NCBI GenBank assembly: GCA_007128865.1
Contig: SKWP01000009.1
Coordinates: 1-7,802, forward strand
DNA: 7,802 nucleotides
Source of the DNA: Paracoccaceae bacterium
GTDB lineage: Bacteria > Pseudomonadota > Alphaproteobacteria > Rhodobacterales > Rhodobacteraceae
Direction of reading: 5' to 3'
The position numbers and the translations under genes are program-made. How positions within the stretch are numbered: position 1 is the first letter of the stretch; each line of letters starts with the position of its first letter. Positions 1-6,610 of this stretch are shown in pieces. Under the pieces are notes generated by a model that was not told the origin of the DNA, made no database searches, and saw nothing but the letters and a program-made list of their open reading frames with translations.

Positions 1-625
1 CGTCATCATCGATCACCCGTCCGCCGAAGGTGGCGACAAGGATCATGTAGTCCAGCACGATCGAATTGGCGTTCTGCGTCGCCAGACCAAAGGGCACCGA
101 ATTGGGCACGTTGTCGCGCACCATCACCAGCGCATCGCGGAATTCATCGATGGTGGTCGGCATCTCGGTCACACCGGCGGCCTCCAGCACCTCCTGGTTG
201 GCGACCCAGCCGACGGTGCCGCCGATCCATGGCAGCGCGATCTGCCGGCCATCAACCTCGCCCATTGCCAGCAGGGCAGGGGCAAAGCGCGCCTCCAACT
301 CGTCGCGCGAATACAGCGTGTTGAAGTCGACCAGCCCTGGCAGGTCCTTGAGGATCGGCAACAGCCGCCCCTGCACCTGCCCGACATCGGGAAGGTTGTT
401 CGAGCGCGAGCGCAGGATGTAGTTGCGCGTCATCTCGCCCCAGGCATAGCCCTGCGGGACCACGCTGATGCCGGTGCTTTCGGCAAAGCTGTCGATCATC
501 GACTGGATGATCGGCCGACCGGTTTCCTCGGTATAGACCCAGTTCATGAATGTGACGTCGGCCTGGGCCATGCCGCCGGCCATGATCGCAGCCGCTGCGG
601 CCGCGTTGCGCAGTGTTTTCTTCAT
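1..625 (-). CDS. Sugar ABC transporter periplasmic substrate-binding protein (family 1), C-terminus beyond the window
   Basis: The leftward frame opens at ATG 625 and runs off the left edge after 208 codons, so roughly the N-terminal half is present. Residues 1-22 are a Sec signal peptide: KK, then an alanine-rich hydrophobic stretch, then AQA before D23, a good signal peptidase I site. The mature part reads like an extracellular solute-binding protein family 1: FMNWVYTEETGRPIIQSMID near the start, NNLPDVGQVQGRLLPILKDL in the middle, then LPWIGGTVGWVANQEVLEAAG followed by MPTTIDEFRDAL, the usual hinge-region pattern of sugar binders. It should capture a sugar in the periplasm for the ABC importer whose ATPase is encoded at 1514-2593; permease genes presumably follow outside the window. 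GGGGAG lies just before the ATG. It has its own promoter flanked by two operators, and no terminator separates it from the upstream dehydrogenase gene, so readthrough is possible. The substrate cannot be told from sequence. Confidence 0.93.
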   Translation of the reverse strand, partial: MKKTLRNAAAAAAIMAGGMAQADVTFMNWVYTEETGRPIIQSMIDSFAESTGISVVPQGYAWGEMTRNYILRSRSNNLPDVGQVQGRLLPILKDLPGLVDFNTLYSRDELEARFAPALLAMGEVDGRQIALPWIGGTVGWVANQEVLEAAGVTEMPTTIDEFRDALVMVRDNVPNSVPFGLATQNANSIVLDYMILVATFGGRVIDDD

Positions 626-648
626 GTCTCCCCCCGGATTCGAGAACA

Positions 649-666
649 TTGGAACTCGGTTTCAAA
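649..666 (-). promoter_or_regulatory. Operator O1 (putative IclR-type site), downstream of the binding-protein -10
   Basis: The leftward strand reads TTTGAAACCGAGTTCCAA, an imperfect inverted repeat (TTGAAAC / GTTCCAA) with a 3-bp centre. Both arms are identical to those of the sites at 701-718 and 4384-4401; only the centre differs. It begins directly after the predicted -10 of the binding-protein promoter and so covers the expected transcription start. Binding here should block initiation. Assignment to the IclR-fusion protein is inferred from the shared sites and gene context. Confidence 0.8.
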
Positions 667-695
667 ACGCTATGCGCGTGACTGGCGGCTGTCAA
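667..695 (-). promoter_or_regulatory. Predicted sigma-70-type promoter of the binding-protein gene
   Basis: On the leftward strand a perfect -35 hexamer TTGACA (690-695) is followed, after exactly 17 bp, by TAGCGT (667-672), a weaker -10. The predicted start near 660 gives a leader of about 35 nt before ATG 625. The promoter sits between two copies of the 18-bp operator, which supports it being real and regulated. Confidence 0.65.
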
Positions 696-700
696 CAGGT

Positions 701-718
701 TTGGAACGCGGTTTCAAA
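701..718 (-). promoter_or_regulatory. Operator O2 (putative IclR-type site), upstream of the binding-protein -35
   Basis: The leftward strand reads TTTGAAACCGCGTTCCAA, with the same arms as O1 and O3. It ends 5 bp before the -35 hexamer and overlaps the stop codon (714-716) and part of the last sense codon of the dehydrogenase gene, so a regulatory site is embedded in a coding end. It lies 52 bp from O1 centre to centre, close to five helical turns, so proteins bound at both sites would face the same side of the DNA. Confidence 0.8.
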
Positions 719-1517
719 CTACGCCGCCGTCGATGATGAAACGCTGCCCCGTCACCATGCGCGAATCCTCGGCGGCCAGCCAAAGGGCCATCCGCGCCAC
801 ATCCGGCGGCAGCAGGAATTCCTTGAGGCACTGCCGGTCGAGGTATTGCCGGAACTTGTCGGGATAGATGCGCCTGGCGCGGCTGACCTGCCGTTCGGTC
901 AGGATCCAGCCCGGCACGATGGAATTGACACGGATGCGCCGGTCGCCGACCTCGCGCGCCAGTGACCGGGTCAGCCCCTCGATGGCGGATTTGGCGGTGG
1001 TATAGCAGATCAGGCCCGGCGCGCCCTGCATCCAGCTGTTCGACCCCATGTTGATGATCGATCCGCCGCCCGCCGCCGCCATGCCCGGAATGACCGCCTG
1101 CGCGCAGAAGAACTGATGGCGCAGGTTCACGGCCATCCGCTCGTCCCAGTACTCCGGCGTGACCTGATCGGCGGCAAGGCGGTCGTCGTTGCCGGCGTTG
1201 TTGACCAGCACCCGGAACGGGCCCAGCGCATCGGCCAGCCGCGCAATTGCCGCCTGCGCGGCGGCGATGTCGGTCAGGTCCACCACCTCGAAACGCGGGC
1301 GCGGCCCGTGCTGGGCCGCGGCCTGCTCCGCCGCGGCGGCGCTGTCGGCGTCGCGGTCGACAAACGCCACCCGCGCGCCCTGTTCGCAAAAGGCCGCGAC
1401 CAGATGCGCCCCGATGCCCGACCCGCCGCCGGTAATCAGCACCGGCACGCCCGACAGGCTGGGATAGCGCGCCGCGGCGATCTTCACGGGCTGCAGCTCG
1501 GGGTGTTCCGCGCTCAT
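714..1517 (-). CDS. NAD-dependent SDR aldose 1-dehydrogenase, XylB-like
   Basis: This 267-residue classical short-chain dehydrogenase/reductase has the cofactor loop TGGGSGIG (29-36), NNAG (106-109), N131, S159 and the YTTAK catalytic pair Y172/K176. Asp54 at the end of strand beta-2 favours NAD over NADP. The segments NNAGNDDR and YWDERxxVNLRH, and the PG...T.RQ stretch near 202-210, match what I remember of Caulobacter D-xylose 1-dehydrogenase (XylB), so it probably oxidises an aldose at C1 to the lactone in the cytoplasm. The actual sugar (xylose, arabinose, galactose, fucose or other) is not determined. Its ATG overlaps the TGA of the ATPase gene by 4 bp (ATGA, 1514-1517), implying translational coupling. 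The lactone product would be the substrate of the lactonase domain encoded two genes upstream. Its last codons carry operator O2. Confidence 0.9.
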   Translation of the reverse strand: MSAEHPELQPVKIAAARYPSLSGVPVLITGGGSGIGAHLVAAFCEQGARVAFVDRDADSAAAAEQAAAQHGPRPRFEVVDLTDIAAAQAAIARLADALGPFRVLVNNAGNDDRLAADQVTPEYWDERMAVNLRHQFFCAQAVIPGMAAAGGGSIINMGSNSWMQGAPGLICYTTAKSAIEGLTRSLAREVGDRRIRVNSIVPGWILTERQVSRARRIYPDKFRQYLDRQCLKEFLLPPDVARMALWLAAEDSRMVTGQRFIIDGGVV

Positions 1518-2593
1518 GCCGCGCCGGCTGTTTCGGCGGGCGCGTGCCGCAGGGTGCGGCCGCCGGCGTCAAACAGGTGCAGCCGGGCCGGGTCCGGATG
1601 CAGCGCAACCGTCTGCCCCGGCATGACCGAGCGCCCGTCGGCCAGCCGCGCCACCACCGGCCGTTCGTCGCCGGCGAGGTCCACATAGGCGAAGGTGTCG
1701 CTGCCCAGATGCTCCACCGCGATGGTCCGGCCCCGCAGCGGGCCATCGGGGTCAAGGACCACATGTTCGGGCCGCACGCCGATCTCGGCCAGCCCCGGTG
1801 GCGCGCCCGCAATCCCAAGCTGGCCGCCCGGCACCGTGGCCGCACCGCCCCGCACCCCCTGCACCGGCAGGAAATTCATCTTCGGCGAGCCGATGAACCC
1901 GGCCACGAAGCGGTTGACGGGGCGGTCGTACAGGTCCAGCGGCGTGCCGACCTGTTCGATCCGGCCGGCATTCATCACCACGATCTTGTCGGCCAGCGTC
2001 ATCGCCTCGACCTGATCATGGGTGACATAGATCATGGTGGTGCCCAGCCGCGCCTTGAGCCGGGCAAACTCCATGCGCATGTCCACGCGCAGCGCGGCAT
2101 CGAGGTTCGACAGCGGCTCGTCGAACAGGAACACCTTCGGCTCGCGGACGATGGCGCGGCCGATGGCCACGCGCTGACGCTGTCCGCCGGAAAGCTGCCG
2201 GGGCTTGCGATCCAGAAAGTCCGAGATCTTCAGGATCCCGGCCGCCGTCGCCACGCGCCGCGCGATTTCGGCCTTGTCGGCACCGGCCAGCCGCAACGCA
2301 TACCCCATGTTCTGCGCCACGGTCATGTGCGGGTAAAGTGCATAGGACTGGAACACCATCGCGATGCCGCGCTTGGCGGCGGGTACGTCGTTCACGTTCT
2401 CGCCGTCGATGGCGATCACCCCGGCCGACACCTCGTCCAGCCCGCAGATCATGCGCAGCAGCGTGGATTTCCCGCAGCCCGACGGCCCGACAAAGACGGT
2501 GAATTCGCCCGATACGATCGACAGGTCGATGTCGCTGAGCACGTCATGCGCGCCATAGCGCTTGCACAGGCCCCGGATTTCAAGCGCCGTCAT
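1514..2593 (-). CDS. Sugar ABC transporter ATP-binding protein (UgpC/MalK/MsmX type)
   Basis: This 359-residue cytoplasmic ATPase would energise a carbohydrate importer. It shows Walker [10 protein letters not shown] (36-44), the Q-loop [12 protein letters not shown] with Q82, signature LSGGQ (134-138), Walker B VFLFDEP (154-160), D-loop SNLDAAL and H-loop His192. From about residue 235 it has the C-terminal regulatory OB-fold typical of MalK-like proteins, including GVRPEHVVL (272-280). The frame stays open upstream to 2971, but [14 protein letters not shown] is the normal N-terminus, and it is preceded by the purine-rich ribosome-binding region AAGGAGGGGGAGAGG; longer starts would run through the end of the previous gene. 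It starts 16 bp after the fusion gene and overlaps the dehydrogenase start by 4 bp, so all three form one operon. Its partner binding protein is encoded at 1-625; permeases are not in the window. Confidence 0.95.
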   Translation of the reverse strand: MTALEIRGLCKRYGAHDVLSDIDLSIVSGEFTVFVGPSGCGKSTLLRMICGLDEVSAGVIAIDGENVNDVPAAKRGIAMVFQSYALYPHMTVAQNMGYALRLAGADKAEIARRVATAAGILKISDFLDRKPRQLSGGQRQRVAIGRAIVREPKVFLFDEPLSNLDAALRVDMRMEFARLKARLGTTMIYVTHDQVEAMTLADKIVVMNAGRIEQVGTPLDLYDRPVNRFVAGFIGSPKMNFLPVQGVRGGAATVPGGQLGIAGAPPGLAEIGVRPEHVVLDPDGPLRGRTIAVEHLGSDTFAYVDLAGDERPVVARLADGRSVMPGQTVALHPDPARLHLFDAGGRTLRHAPAETAGAA

Positions 2594-2609
2594 GGTCCTC
2601 TCCCCCTCC

Positions 2610-4325
2610 TTAGCCGTCAAAGGCCGAGACGGGCTGCCCGCGCACGCCCGGTGCGAAGGCCAGCACACTGCCTGACAGCGGCGCCTCGGACAGCAGGGCC
2701 GCCGACAGCCGGATGCGCGCGGTGGTGATGAACAGTGTATCCAGTTCCGGCCCGCCGAAGGCGACCGAGGTCGGGCGCGGCACCGGCAGGCTGACCGTCC
2801 GGTCGATGCTGCCATCGGGCAGGAAGCGGGTGATGTTCCAGCCGTCCCAGATCGCTGACCACACGCCGCCATCGGCATCGACGGCCAGCCCGTCGGGCAC
2901 CCCGGTGGCGCTGTCGATACGGGCAAAGACGCGGCGGTTTGCGACCTCGCCGCGCGCGGCGTCGAAGTCATAGACCCAGATCGTGCGCGCGCCGCTGTCG
3001 GTGAAGTACATCAGCCGGTCGTCGGGCGACCAGCCGATCCCGTTCGAGATGTGAAAGCCGCTGTCCATCATCCGCGCGCTGCCGTCGGGATCGACACGCC
3101 ACAGCGCGCCCTTGCCCGGCGTGGTGTCGATGGACAGCGAGCCGACCCAAAGCCGCCCCCGGCTGTCGCATTTCGCGTCGTTCAGCCGGTTGCCGGGCAG
3201 GTCCTCCTCAACCGGCGAAAACGGTCGCAGCGATCCGTCGGGCGCGACGATCCTGATGCCGGATTCGGTGGCGCAGATCATGCCGCCCACCCGGCGCGGG
3301 ATCACCGCGCCGACCAGTTCCGGCATCGCCGTCGCCTGCCGCTCGCCCGTGGTGGGGTCGCCGGTGATCAGCGCGGGTGCAAGGATATCGACCCAGTGCA
3401 ACCGGCCGTTGGCCGCGTCCCAGTGCGGCCCTTCGCCCAGAAAGTCCTGACCCGGGATGACGCAGCGCACCGCAGTGCCGCCCAGCGCCATCGGGCGCGG
3501 GTTTGCGTTGATCGACATGGCCACCTCGCCCACATTGCCGGCGATGCGACGCGCGGCCTCCATCACCTCGCGGCCCAGCGCGTGCAGGGACTCTTCCGAC
3601 AGCCGGAACGACGGCCCGATCACCCCGATCGCGCCCAGCGGCTGCGCGCGATGGTCCAGGATCGGGGCAGCGACCGCGCTGACCCCCTCGTGCTGTTCCT
3701 CGATCGAGACGGCGTAGCCGCGCGCCTTGATTATGTTGAGCTGCTGGTCCAGATCGCCGCCATGGGTGATGGTCCGGTCGGTGAAGGCGGTGAGGTTGCC
3801 GGCCTCCACCAGCGCGCGGCGCTCGTCGGGGGCCAGATGCGACACGATCGCCTTGCCCAGCGCCGAGGCATGGATCGCCGCGCGGCTGCCCACGCCGTTG
3901 GCGATGCGCACCGGGCGCAGCGCCTCGCGCTGGTCGATGTAAAGGACCTCGCCGGCGTCGAGAATGCCCAGCCGCACCGTCTCCTGGGTCATGTCGCGCA
4001 GGCGCACCATCTCGGGCTCGGCCGCGCCGCGCAGGTCGAACTGGTCCCAGACCCGGTGCGCCAGCTCGAACGGGCGGGCGCCCAGCCGATAGCTCTGGTC
4101 GCGCGGGTCGAGGCGGACATAGCGTTCGTCCACCAGCGTCTGCAGGATGCGGTGCAGTGTCGCCTTGGTCAGTCCCGTTACCGCCAGCAGGGTGGAGAAC
4201 CGGGGCGGGCGCACCGACGAGGCGATCACGTCGACCACCGCCAGCCCGCGCACCAGCGCCTGCATCCCCGGTTGCGCCGCCCCGCCTGTGGCGTCGTCGG
4301 TGTCCGTTTCCGGGCTGTGCCGCAT
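2610..4325 (-). CDS. IclR-family regulator fused to an SMP-30/gluconolactonase (sugar lactonase) domain
   Basis: One uninterrupted 571-residue frame carries two full protein families. Residues about 24-85 are an IclR winged helix-turn-helix, with [20 protein letters not shown] as core and [14 protein letters not shown] as wing. Residues about 100-270 are the IclR effector domain ([39 protein letters not shown]). Residues about 285-571 are a six-bladed SMP-30 lactonase with all four expected metal ligands: E298 (LGEGP), N382 (RLND), N428 (SNGIGWS) and D478 (PDG). Their spacing (84, 46, 50) is close to that of human SMP30 (85, 51, 50). It should bind the operators at 649-666, 701-718 and 4384-4401 and hydrolyse a sugar lactone, probably the product of the dehydrogenase encoded downstream. 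ATG 4325 is chosen because GGAGGT precedes it; the longer frame to 4406 would place the operator and promoter inside the gene. Domain calls are firm; the dual role is inferred. Confidence 0.93.
   Translation of the reverse strand: MRHSPETDTDDATGGAAQPGMQALVRGLAVVDVIASSVRPPRFSTLLAVTGLTKATLHRILQTLVDERYVRLDPRDQSYRLGARPFELAHRVWDQFDLRGAAEPEMVRLRDMTQETVRLGILDAGEVLYIDQREALRPVRIANGVGSRAAIHASALGKAIVSHLAPDERRALVEAGNLTAFTDRTITHGGDLDQQLNIIKARGYAVSIEEQHEGVSAVAAPILDHRAQPLGAIGVIGPSFRLSEESLHALGREVMEAARRIAGNVGEVAMSINANPRPMALGGTAVRCVIPGQDFLGEGPHWDAANGRLHWVDILAPALITGDPTTGERQATAMPELVGAVIPRRVGGMICATESGIRIVAPDGSLRPFSPVEEDLPGNRLNDAKCDSRGRLWVGSLSIDTTPGKGALWRVDPDGSARMMDSGFHISNGIGWSPDDRLMYFTDSGARTIWVYDFDAARGEVANRRVFARIDSATGVPDGLAVDADGGVWSAIWDGWNITRFLPDGSIDRTVSLPVPRPTSVAFGGPELDTLFITTARIRLSAALLSEAPLSGSVLAFAPGVRGQPVSAFDG
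3516..3527 (-). promoter_or_regulatory. Possible internal ribosome-binding site and start for a free lactonase domain
   Basis: At the junction of the two domains of the fusion gene, GAGGTG (3522-3527, leftward strand) precedes an in-frame ATG (3516-3518, Met270) by 3 nt. Translation from here would give a 302-residue protein, about the length of stand-alone SMP-30 lactonases. The same bases also simply encode GEVAM of the fusion, so this may be chance. Confidence 0.25.
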
Positions 4326-4328
4326 CCG

Positions 4329-4334
4329 ACCTCC
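4329..4334 (-). promoter_or_regulatory. Ribosome-binding site that fixes the start of the fusion gene
   Basis: GGAGGT on the leftward strand sits 3 nt before ATG 4325. It is the best Shine-Dalgarno match in this interval and supports the 571-residue start over the upstream in-frame ATG at 4406, which lies on the predicted -35 element. Confidence 0.75.
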
Positions 4335-4358
4335 GTTCGTCCGACCGTGATTCCGGCC

Positions 4359-4386
4359 TTGCGTCGCGCTCGGGCCGATGTAATTT
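4359..4386 (+). promoter_or_regulatory. Weak candidate promoter of the enolase-family gene
   Basis: On the rightward strand TTGCGT (4359-4364) and TAATTT (4381-4386) are separated by 16 bp. Each matches only half of the consensus. The placement would start transcription near 4393, inside operator O3, and leave a leader of about 24 nt before ATG 4417. Some promoter must lie here because the upstream neighbour is divergent, but this exact choice is tentative. Confidence 0.35.
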
Positions 4387-4406
4387 GAAACTAAGTTCCA
4401 AGTCAA
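4378..4406 (-). promoter_or_regulatory. Predicted promoter of the fusion-ATPase-dehydrogenase operon
   Basis: On the leftward strand TTGACT (4401-4406) and TTACAT (4378-4383) are separated by exactly 17 bp, and that spacer is operator O3 except for its last base, which overlaps the -35. Occupancy of the operator should exclude RNA polymerase, so the regulator would repress its own operon. The predicted leader is about 45 nt. Confidence 0.65.
4384..4401 (+). promoter_or_regulatory. Operator O3 in the divergent promoter region
   Basis: The rightward strand reads TTTGAAACTAAGTTCCAA. Its arms (TTTGAAAC and GTTCCAA) equal those of O1 and O2 exactly, with a different 3-bp centre, which is what conserved protein contacts around an uncontacted centre would leave. 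It sits between the divergent fusion and enolase-family genes, so one site could control both directions. From memory, the TGGAA / TGAAAC half-sites resemble known IclR and KdgR boxes. Confidence 0.82.
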
Positions 4407-4416
4407 CGGTGACCAG

Positions 4417-5565
4417 ATGCGAATTCAGCGGGTATGGCACGGAATGGTCTGCGCGCCCTTCCGCGAAACCATCGAGTGGGGCTCAGGCAAGCGCAGCGGG
4501 ACGACGCGGCTGATCGTGCGCATCGATACCGATGGCGGGATCACCGGCTGGGGCGAGGCGCAGTGCCTGATCCCCTCGACCCCGGCCGTGATGGCGGATG
4601 TCGCGGAGATCGCCATCGGCCATGAGATAAGCGATGTGGAGCGCCTGCACCGGCATGTGCTGGGGGCGGGATACTATCACCACCAGCGCGCGGCGGTCTT
4701 TGCCATCGCGGCGTTGGAAATGGCGATGTGGGATGCCTTCGGCAAGGCCTGCGGCCAGCCGCTGTGGCGGCTGTGGGGCGGGCGATGGCGCGACCGGGTG
4801 GCCGCGTCTGCATACGTATTCCACGCCGACCCTGCGCGGCTGGCGCCGGCCATTGGCGGATTACTGGATGCGGGGTTCGAGACCTTCAAGGTCAAGATCG
4901 GCTTCGATGCCGATAGCGACCTGGCGCTGGCCGAGACCGCGCGCAAGCTGATCGGCGCGCGCCCGCTGCGGCTGGACGTCAACGGCGCCTGGACGCCCGG
5001 CATCGCGCGCGCGCAACTGTCGCGGCTGGCGCCGCTGCGCCCGGCCTATGTCGAGCAGCCGCTGGAGATGTCCGACATCTCCGGCCATGTCTTGCTGCGC
5101 CAGTCCCAGCCGATCCCGATCGCGCTGGATGAAACCGCCTATACCCTGACCGATGTGGGCCGGATCGTCGCGGCCGGGGCGGCCGATGTGCTGCTGCTTG
5201 ATCCGCATCAGGCCGGGGGGATGTGGCAGGTGCTCAAGGCCGCCGCCATCGCCGAGGCCAGCGGCATCCCCGTCTCGCTGCATTCGGGGGGAGAACTGGC
5301 GCTCAGCCAGGCGGCCTATCTGCACCTTGCTGCGAGCATCCCCAACATGACCCTCGCCATCGACACCGAGCGCACCTACCTTGGCGCCGATATCGCGCAT
5401 GACCCGCCCATCCTTGCGGACGGAAGCTTTGCCGTGCCCGAGGCACCGGGTCTGGGCGTCGAGGTTGACGAAGCGCTGGTCGAGGCGCTTGCGGTCGACC
5501 GGATCCAGGGGGCATACCTTGACCCGGCAAGGCCGGGCTGGTTCCCGGTCAAGCCCGCCTATTGA
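4417..5565 (+). CDS. Enolase-superfamily enzyme, mandelate racemase subgroup (probable sugar-acid dehydratase)
   Basis: This 382-residue protein has the capping domain plus TIM-barrel layout of the mandelate racemase subgroup. Expected catalytic residues are present and correctly spaced: the KxK pair K158/K160 (FKVKIG), metal ligands D187 (LDVNG), E213 (VEQPL) and E239 (LDET), and the Asp-His dyad D262 (LLDPHQAGG) and H289 (VSLHSGG). The intervals 26, 26, 23 and 27 equal those of mandelate racemase D195-E221-E247-D270-H297. The dyad plus context favours dehydration of an aldonic acid to a 2-keto-3-deoxy acid; racemase, epimerase or lactone cycloisomerase activity cannot be excluded, and the substrate is unknown. 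GGTGA (4408-4412) precedes ATG 4417. The gene is divergent from the fusion gene and shares operator O3, which supports co-regulation. It would act after the dehydrogenase and lactonase steps in the cytoplasm. Confidence 0.9.
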   Translation: MRIQRVWHGMVCAPFRETIEWGSGKRSGTTRLIVRIDTDGGITGWGEAQCLIPSTPAVMADVAEIAIGHEISDVERLHRHVLGAGYYHHQRAAVFAIAALEMAMWDAFGKACGQPLWRLWGGRWRDRVAASAYVFHADPARLAPAIGGLLDAGFETFKVKIGFDADSDLALAETARKLIGARPLRLDVNGAWTPGIARAQLSRLAPLRPAYVEQPLEMSDISGHVLLRQSQPIPIALDETAYTLTDVGRIVAAGAADVLLLDPHQAGGMWQVLKAAAIAEASGIPVSLHSGGELALSQAAYLHLAASIPNMTLAIDTERTYLGADIAHDPPILADGSFAVPEAPGLGVEVDEALVEALAVDRIQGAYLDPARPGWFPVKPAY

Positions 5566-5616
5566 GGGGGGCGATACCGCCTTGCACGATAGCAGCCATT
5601 GCGGAACGGCCCGGAA

Positions 5617-6594
5617 ATGCAATCAGCCGCGCATATCTTCAGCAAGACGCCACACCCTGAGATGGCACGCATCCTTGACAGGCTTGAAGCGGAAAACCAG
5701 CAGCCTGCTGTCATCGATCCCCAGGACATGACGAAGGCCCGCGCCGATTTCGTCGGGCGCAATCAGCGCTGGAATGTTCCGATGCCCAAGACTGTGTCGG
5801 TCCGTCAGACGGCCCTTGCGACCCGGGGCAGAGACATCCCGCTCAGCATCCTTGAACCCGCCAGCCCATCCCCCGGCACGATTGTCTTCGTGCACGGCGG
5901 CGGCTTCGTCTTCGGATCTCCTGCGACCCATGCGCGGTTTGCGGCACTGATCGCGGAGGGCGCAGGGCTGCCCGTTGTATCGGTCGACTATCGGCTGGCC
6001 CCCGAGCACCCGTTTCCCGCTGCGCAGGAGGATGTGATTTCAGTGCTCGAACATCGCGCAGACATCGGGAGGGCCGCAGAAATCGAAGCCGGGCCATGCT
6101 TTCTGATCGGGGACAGCGCCGGAGCAACGCTTGCCCTGTCGGCACTGCTTGCCAGAGCGGACCTTGCACGACAGATAACGGCAGCCGCCCTGTGTTACGG
6201 AGCATTCGGCACGGATTTCGAGTCACCCTCATACACGGCCTTCGATACAGGTTACGGGCTGACGCGGCAGCGGATGATCGAATTCTGGTCATTCTATCTG
6301 GGTGGGGACAACCAGTGCCAGGGGCCGAATGCGGTGCCGCTTCTGGCCGATGCCGCGCGCCTTGCGACACTTCCACCGCTTTACATCAACGCTGCCGGAC
6401 TGGATCCCCTGTTGTCGGACAGCCTCATGCTGCACCAACGCCTCTCGGATATCGGGAGAAGCGATGCGCTGGACCTCGATGAGGGGGTTGTCCACGGCTA
6501 TCTGCAAATGAGCAGTGAACTCGACCTCGCCCGACATGGCATCAACCGACTGACCCGATGGGTTGCTGAACAAATGGAAGGCGCGCCAGGATAA
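5617..6594 (+). CDS. Alpha/beta hydrolase of the HSL (hormone-sensitive lipase-like) esterase family
   Basis: This 325-residue protein has the oxyanion motif HGGG (93-96), YRLAPEHPFPAAQED (125-139), the nucleophile elbow GDSAGA with Ser167, an acid in GLDPLLSD (Asp263) and the histidine in VVHGYLQ (His293). This is a complete HSL/alpha-beta hydrolase fold-3 triad, so a cytoplasmic esterase is expected; no signal peptide is seen. ATG 5617 is preferred over an in-frame TTG at 5599, which has no ribosome-binding site; even at 5617 the site is weak (GCGGAA about 10 nt upstream). It follows the enolase-family gene by 51 bp on the same strand with no convincing terminator, so co-transcription is possible. 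A role in the sugar pathway, such as removing acyl groups or opening a lactone, is a guess. Parts of the gene are clearly less GC-rich than the neighbours, hinting at a different history. Confidence 0.88.
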   Translation: MQSAAHIFSKTPHPEMARILDRLEAENQQPAVIDPQDMTKARADFVGRNQRWNVPMPKTVSVRQTALATRGRDIPLSILEPASPSPGTIVFVHGGGFVFGSPATHARFAALIAEGAGLPVVSVDYRLAPEHPFPAAQEDVISVLEHRADIGRAAEIEAGPCFLIGDSAGATLALSALLARADLARQITAAALCYGAFGTDFESPSYTAFDTGYGLTRQRMIEFWSFYLGGDNQCQGPNAVPLLADAARLATLPPLYINAAGLDPLLSDSLMLHQRLSDIGRSDALDLDEGVVHGYLQMSSELDLARHGINRLTRWVAEQMEGAPG

Positions 6595-6610
6595 CGGATG
6601 AAATCATCCG
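6595..6610 (+). terminator. Short hairpin after the hydrolase gene, possible weak terminator
   Basis: CGGATG-AAAT-CATCCG forms a 6-bp stem with a 4-nt loop directly after the TAA at 6592-6594. No T-run follows, so an intrinsic terminator is doubtful. The remaining bases up to 6702, between the convergent hydrolase and GST genes, show no convincing gene and are lower in GC. Confidence 0.3.

Noticed and set aside
670..1845. Leftward 391-codon frame overlapping the dehydrogenase and ATPase genes
   Set aside because: It is a frame-shifted shadow of both genes, full of RR/GR runs and without domain features.
1544..2728. Rightward 394-codon open frame opposite the ATPase gene
   Set aside because: It is antisense to a well-supported ABC ATPase, has low-complexity composition and no known motif.
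2594..2971. Long upstream extension of the ATPase frame
   Set aside because: It overlaps the C-terminal lactonase domain in another frame, and the residues look like shadow coding. The normal ATPase N-terminus begins at 2593.
3051..4388. Rightward 445-codon open frame opposite the fusion gene
   Set aside because: It is rich in Arg, His and Ala with no recognisable domain, as expected for the antisense of a GC-rich gene; the opposite strand encodes clear IclR and SMP-30 domains.
4326..4406. In-frame extension of the fusion gene to an upstream ATG at 4406 (27 extra residues)
   Set aside because: It would put the predicted promoter and operator O3 inside the coding region and has no good ribosome-binding site, while ATG 4325 has GGAGGT at proper distance.
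5566..5590. Hairpin GGCG-ATAC-CGCC after the enolase-family gene as a terminator
   Set aside because: It has only a 4-bp stem and no T-run, so it is too weak to call.
5599..5616. TTG start giving six extra residues on the hydrolase
   Set aside because: There is no ribosome-binding site ahead of it; the nearby ATG at 5617 is simpler.
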